Assembly: GCF_018613725.1 (NCBI RefSeq)
Contig: NZ_JAGGPS010000003.1
Location: forward strand, 1-55,922
Direction of reading: 5' to 3'
Source: Hymenobacter sp. ISL-91
GTDB taxonomy: Bacteria > Bacteroidota > Bacteroidia > Cytophagales > Hymenobacteraceae
Length of the DNA: 55,922 nucleotides
This document shows, piece after piece, positions 17,306 through 26,578 of this stretch. The notes below the pieces were generated by a model. The model did not search any database. It had not been told where the DNA came from and saw nothing but the letters and a program-made list of their open reading frames with translations. How positions within the stretch are numbered: the stretch's first letter is position 1; every line of letters begins with the position of its first letter. The position numbers were made by a program, and so were the translations under genes.

Positions 17306-19756
17306 ATGGCAGTAAAAGAAGACGCGGAACTGGAAGAGCTCATCCGTCAGGCCGGCGGCGGCGAATCCACGGAAGAGCAAGACGATGGTGGTGGGTTGGA
17401 CCTGACCACTTTACTAACTGTAGCTCGTAGAAGCCTGCCTTGGATACTATTACTTATTGCGCTGGGACTCACGGCGGCCTGGTTGTTTTTGCGCTACACG
17501 CCCCCGCTCTATAAATCCTCTTCCACGCTGAAGATTGATGAGAAAACTGAGGCCGGCGTATTAGGTCTTGGTGGTTTGGGAGGGGCCGTAGAGCAGAAGC
17601 AAAGCTTGACTAAGCTATCAGGTGAAGTTGAGCTCATTAAATCTGACATTATTTACAGTCGGCTCAACGACTCGCTGGCCCTCGATGTTAATTATTACGT
17701 CCAAGGCACGGTCTTGGAAACCGAAATCTATGGGTCTTCGCCCTTTGAAGTGAGTTATGAGGCGACAGATAATGCTGCTTTCGATCAGAAGATTGCTTTG
17801 CGGTTTCTCTCCCCTACCACATTTGAGCTAATCCTGCCTGAAAACCTGGGAGGCACCGAGCAACAGCACACGTTTGGCCAACCTTTTACAGCGGCTGGCT
17901 TTCGGTTGACAATACGTCAAACAAAAGAATATAGCTCGGCGGCGCTTGATGGAGAATATTCGTTCCTTATTAATAGCCCCGGCGCTCTAAGCGCCTACTT
18001 CAACACTAACCTGCTGGTTGATATTGTAAACTTAGATGCCAACACTATAAGCATCTCATTTACTGATCATAACCCTGCAAAAGCCCGCGACATTGTGAAT
18101 GCCGTGGATGCAGTATATCTGGAGGAGAAACTGACTCAGAAACGTGAGCAGGCTGCCCGGGCATTACGCTATATTAACGAGCAACTGGGTAGCAACAACC
18201 AAAGCCTCAGCCAAGCTGAGGAGAATATGGAAGCCTTTGTGAAGCGCACGGGCTCCTACGACGTGAAGGGGGAAGTAGGGCAGTTGACGGGTCTTCTCCA
18301 AACGTTGGAAGAGGAGCGAGCCAAATTGCAGGAGCAAAGCGAGATGATGAGTGAAGTAGGCCAGCTACTGGATCGGGAGCAATTAACGACCCGTGCCGAT
18401 GGAGACGTAATGCAAAGTATTCCGGCTTTAGCCGACGTAAAGGATGGCCAACTAGTGCAGCGTATCACCGAACTGAGTGATGCTCAACTAGACCTCAAGC
18501 GGGCGTTGCTATCCTATCAGCCGGGTGCTACATTAGCTATGCAGACGAAAGAGCAGAACATTGCCAATATCAAAAAGATAGTGCGGCAACTTCTGCGCAA
18601 AAACCAGCAAATACTCAAGACGCAGGAAGCTAAGCTATTAGGCAAAAGAGCCGAACTGGAGTCTGAACTACGCAGCTTGCCAGATAAGTACACAGAGCAG
18701 GCCCGTCTGCAACGCCCTCTAGAACTGTATGAAAAGTACAACTTGATGATGCTGGATAAGCGGATCGAGTTTGGCATTTCCATGGCGGGCGCTACCGCTG
18801 ACTTTCAGATCCTTTCTCCTGCTTCTCCTGCCGTTCCTATTTCACCCGTCAAGGTGATGATATATGCCATTGGCCTGGCGGCGGGTATTGTGCTGGGAAT
18901 AGGGCTAATTGCTGTTCGCTACCTGTTGCACAACACCGTTACCAACATCCGTGAGCTGGAGCGCAATACGCACGCCCCAGTACTGGGCGTGATTCCGACC
19001 TACGATAAAGAGAAGATGGCTGTGTCGAAGCTGGTAGTCGACCGCAACCCGAAGTCAGCAATATCGGAGGCTATCCGTTCCATCCGAACCAATTTGGAAT
19101 TCGTTGCTTCTTCCAGAAAGAAGCGCCTTATTTCAGTGACTTCAACTATTAGTGGTGAGGGTAAGACGTTTGTGGCCGTTAACTTGGCCGGCATTATTGC
19201 CGCCTCTGACCAGCGGGTCGTCGTTCTCGACCTCGACATGCGCAAACCGAAAGTGAATCTGGCCTTCGATGCGGAGAATGTGAAGGGCATCAGCACAATT
19301 CTTATCGAGAAACACACATGGCAGGAATGTGTGCAGCACACCAATATCCCGACCCTAGACTTTATATCGGCCGGACCTACCCCGCCTAACCCCTCAGAAC
19401 TGATTCTGAGCGACATGTTTGACCCTCTGATTGCTGATTTACAGCAACATTATGATGTTATCATCATTGACACTCCCCCTGTAGGGCTTGTAACAGATGG
19501 TATTCTGATCATGCGAAAAGCCGACGTACCGATTTATGTTGTCCGGGCTAACTATTCCAAGAAATCCTTCCTTAAAAATATCAACAAACTCATTCGGACC
19601 AATGGCTTTACGAAGCTAACGACCATTCTAAACGACGCTAAAACCACTAGCGGTTATGGCTATGGTTATGGCTATGGCTATGGGCAGGGATACTATGATG
19701 AGGATAATACGCCTAAAGGCGGCCTGCTAAACCGGCTGCGGAAGCGGGTATCCTGA
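17306..19756 (+). CDS. Wzc-like polysaccharide co-polymerase with BY-kinase domain
   Basis: An 816-residue inner-membrane protein that controls polysaccharide polymerisation and export. A Wzz domain begins with membrane helix LPWILLLIALGLTAAWLFL (about residues 45-64). A long periplasmic coiled-coil section (about 265-480) precedes the second helix VMIYAIGLAAGIVLGIGLIA. The cytoplasmic tyrosine kinase has Walker A ISGEGKT (about residue 615), Walker A' VVVLDLDMRKP and Walker B VIIIDTPP. The C terminus is a tyrosine cluster (residues 783-800) for autophosphorylation, encoded by a tandem 6-bp repeat. The gap from the lipoprotein gene is 27 bases and to the phosphatase gene 14 bases: a clear operon. 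Confidence 0.95.
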   Translation: MAVKEDAELEELIRQAGGGESTEEQDDGGGLDLTTLLTVARRSLPWILLLIALGLTAAWLFLRYTPPLYKSSSTLKIDEKTEAGVLGLGGLGGAVEQKQSLTKLSGEVELIKSDIIYSRLNDSLALDVNYYVQGTVLETEIYGSSPFEVSYEATDNAAFDQKIALRFLSPTTFELILPENLGGTEQQHTFGQPFTAAGFRLTIRQTKEYSSAALDGEYSFLINSPGALSAYFNTNLLVDIVNLDANTISISFTDHNPAKARDIVNAVDAVYLEEKLTQKREQAARALRYINEQLGSNNQSLSQAEENMEAFVKRTGSYDVKGEVGQLTGLLQTLEEERAKLQEQSEMMSEVGQLLDREQLTTRADGDVMQSIPALADVKDGQLVQRITELSDAQLDLKRALLSYQPGATLAMQTKEQNIANIKKIVRQLLRKNQQILKTQEAKLLGKRAELESELRSLPDKYTEQARLQRPLELYEKYNLMMLDKRIEFGISMAGATADFQILSPASPAVPISPVKVMIYAIGLAAGIVLGIGLIAVRYLLHNTVTNIRELERNTHAPVLGVIPTYDKEKMAVSKLVVDRNPKSAISEAIRSIRTNLEFVASSRKKRLISVTSTISGEGKTFVAVNLAGIIAASDQRVVVLDLDMRKPKVNLAFDAENVKGISTILIEKHTWQECVQHTNIPTLDFISAGPTPPNPSELILSDMFDPLIADLQQHYDVIIIDTPPVGLVTDGILIMRKADVPIYVVRANYSKKSFLKNINKLIRTNGFTKLTTILNDAKTTSGYGYGYGYGYGQGYYDEDNTPKGGLLNRLRKRVS
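19652..19681 (+). repeat. In-frame hexanucleotide repeat encoding Gly-Tyr
   Basis: Five consecutive GGYTAT units (GGTTAT or GGCTAT) encode five Gly-Tyr dipeptides in the autophosphorylation tail of the tyrosine kinase. Changes in unit number would keep the frame and alter tyrosine count. Confidence 0.8.
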
Positions 19757-19770
19757 TTAAGTCGCCGCTT

Positions 19771-20532
19771 ATGTCATTTTTCAGTAAGCTGTTTAGGGAG
19801 TCGGTACGGCCTGCCGAGGTTGCGTCGTTAGCCACGTTGGAGGTCGACATGCACTCGCACCTTCTACCGGGTCTCGATGACGGAGCTGAGACGCCGGAAC
19901 AGTCACTCGAATTGTTACGCCAACTGCAGGCCTTCGGCTACCGCAAGCTGATTATGACGCCCCATGTCATGGGGGACTTTTACCGCAACACGCCGGAAGG
20001 TATCCGCGGAGCCTTGGCGGCGCTGCAAGTGGCGGCCGCTAAGGTGGGTATCACAGGCCTGGAATTGGACTGCGCCGCCGAGTACTACCTCGATGAGCAT
20101 TTTGGGCGGCGGCTGGAGCAGGCGGAGCCGCTGCTGACGTTTGGAGGCGCGCGGCGGCTGCTGCTATTTGAAACATCGTATATCAACGAGCCTTTCAACC
20201 TGCACGAAAGCATTTTCAATATGCAGGCAGCTGGCTACCAACCAGTGCTGGCACATCCGGAACGCTACACCTACCTGTATGGCCGCTTTGAGGAGTTGGA
20301 GCGCCTGCGCGAACAGGGGGTTATGCTTCAGGTCAACCTCAACTCATTGGCCGGCTATTATTCGGGTGGGGCCAAGCGCGTAGCGGAGAAGCTGATTGAC
20401 GGTGGCTTAGTGGACTTGCTGGGCACTGACACCCACCATACCAAGCACTTGGACACGCTGCGAGCTAAAACGCTGGCCGCACCTTATCTGGCCAAAGCCC
20501 TGGCCCTGCCGCTGCTGAACAACACGCTGTAA
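19771..20532 (+). CDS. Tyrosine-protein phosphatase, CpsB/YwqE type (PHP fold)
   Basis: A 253-residue metal-dependent phosphatase that would dephosphorylate the upstream autokinase. PHP-fold metal ligands are visible: DMHSHLLPGLDDG (about residues 27-39), MTPHVMGDF, AAEYYLDEHF, LAHPERY and GTDTHHTKH. The gene begins 14 bases after the kinase stop. The kinase/phosphatase pair is the standard switch that lets polysaccharide assembly cycle. Confidence 0.93.
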   Translation: MSFFSKLFRESVRPAEVASLATLEVDMHSHLLPGLDDGAETPEQSLELLRQLQAFGYRKLIMTPHVMGDFYRNTPEGIRGALAALQVAAAKVGITGLELDCAAEYYLDEHFGRRLEQAEPLLTFGGARRLLLFETSYINEPFNLHESIFNMQAAGYQPVLAHPERYTYLYGRFEELERLREQGVMLQVNLNSLAGYYSGGAKRVAEKLIDGGLVDLLGTDTHHTKHLDTLRAKTLAAPYLAKALALPLLNNTL

Positions 20533-20604
20533 GCTATTGTAGGGTAGGTTGTATCTAACCCAAACAGTACGCTGATAACCATACGGCAACTCACAAATCG
20601 TAAC

Positions 20605-21600
20605 ATGATTCTGGTAACCGGCGGAACAGGGTTGATAGGCAGCTTTCTGCTGGCAGAACTGGGGCGGCGGGGCTTACCGGTACGCGCGATTTACCGGGGC
20701 CAGACGCCGCCAATAGTAGCTGGTGCACAGGCGGTAGAGTGGGTGCCAGGCGACCTGCGCGACGGTCTGGGTCTGCGAACAGCACTAGAGGGGATAACAC
20801 ATGTCTTTCACTGTGCCGGGCTGGTATCGTATGCCCCGCAGGATGAAGAGGATCTGCTGCGGGTGAACGTGGAGGGGACGGCTAATGTAGTGGATGCCTG
20901 CTTAGAGTGCCCCGGCATCCGGCTGGGCTACGTATCGTCGGTGGCGGCGCTGGGCGGCGGGGCGGCGGCAGCCCAGCGCGAGTTGGCTACCACCGAGCCG
21001 CTGCGCATCGATGAGCAGGGCCAATGGGATTTAGGAGCCGAGCACAGCGCCTACGCCACGTCCAAGTACTTAGCCGAGCTGGAGGTGTGGCGGGGAGTGT
21101 CGGAGGGGTTGCGGGCGGTAGTGGTGAACCCCTCGGTGGTACTGGGCCCCGCCGACTGGCACCGCAGCAGTACCCGCCTCTTTCGCTACGCCTACAACGA
21201 GCACCGCTTCTACACACCTTCCAGCCTCAACCTGGTGGATGTGCGCGACGTGGCCCAGATGCTGACGCAGCTCACCCTCGATACCAACCGCAGCGGCGAA
21301 CGGTATATACTGAACGCCGGGCGCTGGCCGCTGGCCGAGGTACTGGGCCTGATGGCGGCCGGCTTCGATAAGCGCCCGCCCAGCGTGGCCGTACCAGGCT
21401 GGGCCGCCGAAACTATCTGGCGGCTCGAGCATGTTCGTTCCCTGCTTACCGGGGCGCGCCCGCTCATCACCAAAGACACGGCCCGCGCCGGCCGGCGGCC
21501 GCTGTCCTATCAAGCCGATAAAATCTGCCAGGAGTTGGGCCGCGGCTTCCGACCTTTGCCGGAAACCATCCGCTGGTGCTGCCAGCAACTGCTGAAATAG
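20605..21600 (+). CDS. NAD-dependent epimerase/dehydratase family protein
   Basis: A 331-residue extended short-chain dehydrogenase/reductase. The N-terminal Rossmann motif is ILVTGGTGLIGSFLLAELG. The active-site Tyr and Lys sit in SAYATSKYLAELE, and NPSVVLGP is typical of the dihydroflavonol-reductase-like branch. It starts 72 bases after the phosphatase gene and may share its transcript, but the sequence does not tie it to sugar-nucleotide synthesis. The substrate is unknown. Confidence 0.85.
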   Translation: MILVTGGTGLIGSFLLAELGRRGLPVRAIYRGQTPPIVAGAQAVEWVPGDLRDGLGLRTALEGITHVFHCAGLVSYAPQDEEDLLRVNVEGTANVVDACLECPGIRLGYVSSVAALGGGAAAAQRELATTEPLRIDEQGQWDLGAEHSAYATSKYLAELEVWRGVSEGLRAVVVNPSVVLGPADWHRSSTRLFRYAYNEHRFYTPSSLNLVDVRDVAQMLTQLTLDTNRSGERYILNAGRWPLAEVLGLMAAGFDKRPPSVAVPGWAAETIWRLEHVRSLLTGARPLITKDTARAGRRPLSYQADKICQELGRGFRPLPETIRWCCQQLLK

Positions 21601-21751
21601 CGAAGCGGCAGAACAGCAGCACTGCTTTGGTTGCTGCTGCCCAGTGGTGCGGTTGTTGTATATTCAGGGTAAGGATGTTTCAGGTTTGAAATAGCCCCTG
21701 CCCACCCCGCGAAACCTGCCTTTTTGGCGGGTTCGTGTTGTTAGCTGACGC

Positions 21752-23155
21752 ATGAGAATGAACGAAAACTTTGAAGACCGGGAGGAAGTGCTGGCTACCG
21801 TGCGCCGTTTTGAGGACATGGTAGACCGCAACGAGCCCGTATTTTTCGACCTGGCCGATTTTGAGAACATCATCGACCACTATACCTCCAACACCCAGTA
21901 CGACCGCGCCCTACAGGCCTGCGAGGCCGCTATAACCCAGTACCCGTTCAGCACCGAACTGCTGATTGACCGCTCGCAGGTGCTGGCCATGAAGGGCGAG
22001 TACGCCGCCGCCAGCACCCAGATTGAGGACGTGGCCCACCTCGACCCTACTAACCCTGATGTGGCCGTTACCCGCGGCATTATCGCCACCCAGAAAGGTG
22101 AATTTGCCGAAGCGGTGGCTTTCTTTCTGAAAGCGTTGGAAAGCACGGAGGACCGCGACGATATTTTCTTTAACCTCGGCCTGGCCTACCAAAGCTGGCA
22201 GAAATACAAAAGCGCCGCCAAGTACTACAAGCAAAGCCTGCGCCTCAGCCCCGACAACGAGGTGGCCGTGCAGGAATTGCTGTACTGCCTGGAAGTGAGT
22301 GGCCGGCTGGAAAGCAACCTGGACTTTTTCCGGCGCTTCACCGACGACGACCCGTATTCGGCACTGGCCTGGTTTAACCTGGGACAAGCCGAATACCGGG
22401 CCGGTCACTTTGATGCCGCTATCAGCGCCTTCGAATACGCCATCCTTATTGATGCGCAGTACTATGATGCCCACGGTTTTCTGGCCAGTTGCTACGTAAG
22501 CATCGAGCGCTACCGGGCAGCCATTGCCGAGTTCGAGCTGAGCCACGCCGAGGGTATGCCTACGCCCGAAGCACTGTGCAACATTGGCGAGTGCCACGAG
22601 AAGCTGGCCGAGTGGGATTTGGCCCGCCGCTTCTACCAGAAAGCCATCGACCTTGATGGTACCATGGACGAGGCGTGGTTTGGCATCGGCATTATCATGC
22701 AGGCACAGGAGAAATACTTCGAGGCCATCCACTTCTTCCGGAAGGCCGTGGAGCTGTATGATGAGAGCGTGGAATACTGGCTGGCGCTGGCCGCGGCCGA
22801 ATACCAGATTGGCAACCTTACGTCGGCCGTGGAGGCCTACGAGAAAGCCACCGAAACCGGCCCCGACAACAAGGATGGCTGGCTGAACTGGAGCATTCTG
22901 CTTTATGAGCAGGGCAATTTCGACGGGGCCATCGACCTGATGCGCACGGCCCTTGAAATTAGCCCCGTGGAGGCGGAATTGCACTACCGGCTATGCGCCT
23001 ACCTGCTGGCGGCCGGCCGCTACCGCGAGGCTTACCAGACCCTGGAAAGTGCGCTTACGCTCGATTTCGACAAGCACCGGTTGCTGTTCGACTACTTCCC
23101 TGAGCTAGAGTCGCAACAGGCGCTAGCCCGCCTGATTGATCAGTACCGGAAATAA
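21752..23155 (+). CDS. Tetratricopeptide repeat protein
   Basis: A 467-residue soluble protein made of about ten TPR units, such as ALAWFNLGQAEYRAGHFDAA, EALCNIGECHEKLAEWDLA and EAWFGIGIIMQAQEKYFEA. There is no signal peptide or membrane segment, so it is probably a cytosolic scaffold. The partner is unknown. A second ATG two codons in (21758) is an equally possible start. It ends at a hairpin terminator. Confidence 0.88.
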   Translation: MRMNENFEDREEVLATVRRFEDMVDRNEPVFFDLADFENIIDHYTSNTQYDRALQACEAAITQYPFSTELLIDRSQVLAMKGEYAAASTQIEDVAHLDPTNPDVAVTRGIIATQKGEFAEAVAFFLKALESTEDRDDIFFNLGLAYQSWQKYKSAAKYYKQSLRLSPDNEVAVQELLYCLEVSGRLESNLDFFRRFTDDDPYSALAWFNLGQAEYRAGHFDAAISAFEYAILIDAQYYDAHGFLASCYVSIERYRAAIAEFELSHAEGMPTPEALCNIGECHEKLAEWDLARRFYQKAIDLDGTMDEAWFGIGIIMQAQEKYFEAIHFFRKAVELYDESVEYWLALAAAEYQIGNLTSAVEAYEKATETGPDNKDGWLNWSILLYEQGNFDGAIDLMRTALEISPVEAELHYRLCAYLLAAGRYREAYQTLESALTLDFDKHRLLFDYFPELESQQALARLIDQYRK

Positions 23156-23181
23156 GCGCCCGGCAAAAAAAGCCAGCCGAT

Positions 23182-23222
23182 AAAGCCGTTGAACGCAGCT
23201 ACCCGCCTCGTTCAACGGCTTT
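23182..23222 (+). terminator. Terminator after the TPR gene
   Basis: Perfect 14-bp inverted repeat (AAAGCCGTTGAACG and its complement) with a 13-base loop, followed by TTTGCCTTTTC. Its arm is shared with the terminator at 39780-39844. Confidence 0.75.
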
Positions 23223-23261
23223 GCCTTTTCAGGTCAGCCTTCACTTTTGCCAATCCAACCG

Positions 23262-23269
23262 TACTTTTG
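23262..23269 (+). promoter_or_regulatory. -7 promoter element of the ComA-like gene
   Basis: TACTTTTG matches TAnnTTTG, 39 bases before the ATG at 23309. Confidence 0.6.
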
Positions 23270-23308
23270 CCCCGCTGACATCCAGCAACTAGCTAAAGCC
23301 CCTACTAC

Positions 23309-24142
23309 ATGAACTACTCCCTCAGCCAGCTGCCCGAGCGCACCAGCAAGCCCCGCGAACAAGGTTTTACGATGGTAATGGACAAGGGCCTGAGCGTGCG
23401 GGAGGTGGAGGATTTCCTGGAGGTAGGAGCCGGCTACACCGACATTGTGAAGCTGGGCTGGGCCACCTCGTATGCTACGCCCAACCTCAAGCGCAAGCTG
23501 GCCGTGTACAAAGAAGCCGGCATTCCGGTGTACTTCGGCGGCACGCTGTTTGAGGCCTTCATCATCCGCAACCAGTTCGCCGACTACCAGCGCCTGCTCG
23601 ATACGTTTGGCATGGAGTACGCCGAAGTCTCCGACGGTTCGCTCGACCTCAACCACGACAAAAAGCTGGAATTTATCCGCACACTTTCGGGCCAGGTGCA
23701 GGTACTGAGCGAAGTGGGCTCGAAGGACGCCGAAAAGATTATCCCGCCCTACAAGTGGATTTCGCAGATGAAAACGGAGCTGGAAGCCGGCGCCGTGAAG
23801 GTAATTGGCGAGGCCCGCGAGGCGGGCAACGTAGGGCTGTTCCGCAGCACCGGCGAGGTACGCTCGGGCCTCGTGGAGGAAATTCTGACCCAGATTCCGT
23901 TCGAAAAAATTATTTGGGAGGCGCCCCAGAAGGCGCAGCAGGTGTGGTTTATCAAGCTACTCGGCGCCAACGTAAACCTGGGTAACATTGCACCCAACGA
24001 AATTATCAGCCTCGAAACCATCCGGTTGGGGCTGCGCGGCGACACCTTCTCCGACTTCATTGATATGAGCCAGGTAGATGAGATGTTCCGGCCCGAGCCC
24101 AAAGCCCCCGGCCGGCCCGGCACCTCTATGCCACGCGGCTAA
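23309..24142 (+). CDS. Phosphosulfolactate synthase-like protein (ComA family)
   Basis: A 277-residue TIM-barrel protein resembling ComA, which adds sulfite to phosphoenolpyruvate to make phosphosulfolactate. Matching stretches are TMVMDKGLSVREVEDFLE, DIVKLGWATSYATP, GIPVYFGGTLFEAF, AEVSDGSLDL, VLSEVGSKD, KVIGEAREAG and IIWEAPQKAQQVWFIK. In methanogens the product leads to coenzyme M, which a bacteroidete would not make. An inferred alternative is supply of sulfolactate or sulfopyruvate for sulfonate metabolism, such as sulfonolipids. No other gene of such a route lies nearby. It has its own promoter and is followed by a long palindrome. Confidence 0.88.
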   Translation: MNYSLSQLPERTSKPREQGFTMVMDKGLSVREVEDFLEVGAGYTDIVKLGWATSYATPNLKRKLAVYKEAGIPVYFGGTLFEAFIIRNQFADYQRLLDTFGMEYAEVSDGSLDLNHDKKLEFIRTLSGQVQVLSEVGSKDAEKIIPPYKWISQMKTELEAGAVKVIGEAREAGNVGLFRSTGEVRSGLVEEILTQIPFEKIIWEAPQKAQQVWFIKLLGANVNLGNIAPNEIISLETIRLGLRGDTFSDFIDMSQVDEMFRPEPKAPGRPGTSMPRG

Positions 24143-24158
24143 TTATTGGTTTGGTTGA

Positions 24159-24261
24159 AACCACCCGGCTCCGTTTCGCGTCGTACAAAGCAAACGCCCT
24201 TGCCTGAACAGCTGTTCATGCGGGCATTTGCTCTGCACAACGCGAAACGGAGTTGGTGGTT
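24159..24261. repeat. Long imperfect palindrome, about 103 bp
   Basis: Left arm begins AACCACCCGGCTCCGTTTCG and right arm ends with its near complement (CGAAACGGAGTTGGTGGTT). The arms continue inward through GCAAACGCCC/GGGCATTTGC to a perfect 14-bp centre, TGAACAGCTGTTCA. It could be the ComA-gene terminator, a MITE remnant or a structured RNA. The stretch 24262-24394 after it holds nothing else I recognise. Confidence 0.75.
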
Positions 24262-24394
24262 ATGGCAGGCTGGCCCGAACCTTGCGGCAGGTGCCAATGC
24301 CAGGCTCAACTCCCGAAGCTTCAATTCAGTTAAAGTGCCTGTTACCGGCCGCACTCGTGCCTGCACGCCTATTATTCAGCCATCTTACCCCTCT

Positions 24395-25732
24395 ATGACG
24401 CGTATTTCTTCTTTCTTGGCAGCCGCGGCGCTGCTGCTCGCCGCTTCCTGCGGTGGCCCTACCCAACAGGAAAAAACCGAAGCCGCTGCTCTTACACCGG
24501 CTGATACTGTTGCCACTGAAACTGATATACTGGAGCTGCCCGAGCCTTACGCTACCAAATCGGTTACCAAGCGCAGCCGGATTGTGGAGTGGCCTCAGGC
24601 AACCATGCCCACCGTGCCCGTCGGGTTTCTGGTAACACAGTACGCGGCCGGCCTCGAAAGCCCGCGCAATATGTATGTGCTGCCCAATGGCGATGTGCTG
24701 GTGGCCGAGGCTAACACGGTGCCCACCGGCCCTAAGGAGGAAGTTGCCGCCGCCCTCAAACTCGACCCCTCGAAATCGTTGCGGCCTACCAGCGCCAACC
24801 GTATTACGCTGCTGCGCGATGAGCGCAGCAACGGCCGGCCCGAGGTGCGCACCGTCTTTCTGGAAGGCCTCAATCAGCCCTTCGGTATGCTGCTGCTCGA
24901 CGGCTATTTCTACGTAGCCAACACCGATGCCGTGTGGCGCTACCCTTACAAGGAGGGCCAGACGTCGATTACGGCCCAGGGTGCGAAGATACTGGACCTG
25001 CCGGCCGGCGGCTATAACAACCACTGGACCCGCAACCTGCTGGCCAGCCCCGATGGCCGTAAAATATATGTGTCGGTGGGTTCGGCTTCGAACGTGGGTG
25101 AGCACGGCATGAAGGAAGAGGAGCGCCGGGCCAACATCATCGAAATAAACCCCGACGGCAGCGGCGAGCGGATATATGCCAGCGGCCTGCGCAACCCGGT
25201 GGGCATGGACTGGGCTCCGGGCACCAACGTACTCTGGACGGCCGTAAATGAGCGCGACGAGTTGGGCGATGAACTGGTACCCGACTACCTGACCAGCGTG
25301 CAGGAAGGCGGCTTTTACGGCTGGCCCTACTCCTATTTCGGCCAGAAAGTTGATCCGCGGCGCAAGGGCGAAAAGCCCGAGCTGGTAAAAAAGGCCCTTG
25401 TGCCCGACGTGCCGCTGGGCGCCCATACGGCTTCGCTGGGCCTGGCCTTTTATACGGCCGAGCAGTTTCCGGAGCGCTACCGCAACGGTGCGTTTATCGG
25501 GCAGCATGGCTCCTGGAACCGCACCGAGTTTTCGGGCTATAAGGTGGTATTTGTACCGTTCCAGAATGGCAAACCAACCGGCAAGCCCGAGGATTTCCTG
25601 ACTGGCTTTATTGCCAATGCCGAGAAGAACGAGGTATATGGCCGGCCGGTGGGCGTAACGGTGCTTCCCAATGGCATTTTGCTGGTGGCCGACGACGCGG
25701 GTGGTAAAATCTGGCGCATTGCTGCTCAGTAA
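24395..25732 (+). CDS. Sorbosone-dehydrogenase-like lipoprotein (PQQ-type propeller)
   Basis: A 445-residue lipoprotein. Signal peptide MTRISSFLAAAALLLAASC gives a lipobox with Cys19, followed by an acidic/Ala linker. The propeller holds GLESPRNMYVLPNGDVLVAE, GLNQPFGMLLLDGYFYVAN, YNNHWTRNLLASPDGRKIYVSVGS, GLRNPVGMDWAPGTNVLWT, GGFYGWPYSYFG and GAFIGQHGSWNR, the marks of the L-sorbosone/glucose dehydrogenase superfamily. Residue NPVGMDW is the usual loop after the metal site. I chose ATG 24395 for the lipobox; the longer frame crosses the palindrome. It is distinct from the T9SS-tailed homologue at 5331-6719. The substrate is unknown. Confidence 0.88.
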   Translation: MTRISSFLAAAALLLAASCGGPTQQEKTEAAALTPADTVATETDILELPEPYATKSVTKRSRIVEWPQATMPTVPVGFLVTQYAAGLESPRNMYVLPNGDVLVAEANTVPTGPKEEVAAALKLDPSKSLRPTSANRITLLRDERSNGRPEVRTVFLEGLNQPFGMLLLDGYFYVANTDAVWRYPYKEGQTSITAQGAKILDLPAGGYNNHWTRNLLASPDGRKIYVSVGSASNVGEHGMKEEERRANIIEINPDGSGERIYASGLRNPVGMDWAPGTNVLWTAVNERDELGDELVPDYLTSVQEGGFYGWPYSYFGQKVDPRRKGEKPELVKKALVPDVPLGAHTASLGLAFYTAEQFPERYRNGAFIGQHGSWNRTEFSGYKVVFVPFQNGKPTGKPEDFLTGFIANAEKNEVYGRPVGVTVLPNGILLVADDAGGKIWRIAAQ

Positions 25733-25831
25733 GTAGCGCAGAAAGCAGTTGTTACCACCGCAGACGCCTTGCTTTGGCCCCGCAGATGCCCGCTGACGCA
25801 GGAAGTTCTTTCGGTTTTCTACACAGCTTCG

Positions 25832-26503
25832 ATGCGCCTGCTGCCCGCTACCTTCCGCCACCTGCTCAGCTACCTGATGCCACTTACGCGTCGGGTACCT
25901 TCGGCGCATACTGGCTGGCTGGAAATTACCACCTGGCGCGGACACAAAACGCTGAATACGGCCACGGCCAACTACAGCTACGGCCTGCTGCAGCAGGTGC
26001 TGCGCTATGGGCTGCGTTTTGTACCGGTAACCAACACGGCCGCGCCGGTACTCGTGCTGGGTCTGGGCGGTGGCTCGGTGCTGCCGCTGCTCCGCCACGA
26101 GCAGGGCCGCACCGGCCCTGTTACGGCCATCGAACTCGACCCGGCCGTACTGCAAGTAGCCGCTACGGAGTTTGGCGTAGAACCCGGCCCTAACCTGCAC
26201 TTGGTGTGTGCCGATGCGTTTGCCTGGCTGCCCGGTGCCGCGTCCAATACCTACGAGTTGGTTGTAGTAGATCTGTTTCTGGACCTGACGCTACCGCCCG
26301 AGTTGGGCGAGGCCGCTTTCTGGCAGCAGCTGCGGCGGGTGTTGCAGCCCGGTGGCCGGGCGCTGTGCAACTTATTAGTAACGGCTGAGCTGTGGCCCGA
26401 TGGGCAGCCGCTACCGGAGTTTCTGGAGGGGCTGGGCTTCGCGGTGAAGGATATGGAGGTGGAGCAGCTCAACCGCCTGCTCATTTTACAGCGGCTGGCC
26501 TGA
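25832..26503 (+). CDS. Spermidine synthase-like SAM-dependent methyltransferase
   Basis: A 223-residue Rossmann-type protein of the spermidine-synthase/methyltransferase group. It shows VLVLGLGGGSVLPLL (nucleotide-binding Gly loop), VTAIELDPAVLQVA (acidic residue for the cofactor ribose), LVCADAFAWL and YELVVVDLFLDLTLPPEL. It lacks the full polyamine-binding set I would expect of a true spermidine synthase, so a methyltransferase of unknown target is safer. I chose ATG 25832; the longer start at 25769 is a TTG. It sits 99 bases after the sorbosone-dehydrogenase-like gene. Confidence 0.75.
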   Translation: MRLLPATFRHLLSYLMPLTRRVPSAHTGWLEITTWRGHKTLNTATANYSYGLLQQVLRYGLRFVPVTNTAAPVLVLGLGGGSVLPLLRHEQGRTGPVTAIELDPAVLQVAATEFGVEPGPNLHLVCADAFAWLPGAASNTYELVVVDLFLDLTLPPELGEAAFWQQLRRVLQPGGRALCNLLVTAELWPDGQPLPEFLEGLGFAVKDMEVEQLNRLLILQRLA

Positions 26504-26578
26504 TTGGTGCCATTGTACTGAGGCGAAGGGCGGCCGTTTGCTGCCAACTCGCTTACTTTGCAGGTTCAACCCCCTCTT

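Noticed and set aside
24326..26200. 624-codon minus-strand frame
   Set aside because: It runs opposite the sorbosone-dehydrogenase-like and methyltransferase genes, has no recognisable domain, and its composition mirrors their codons.
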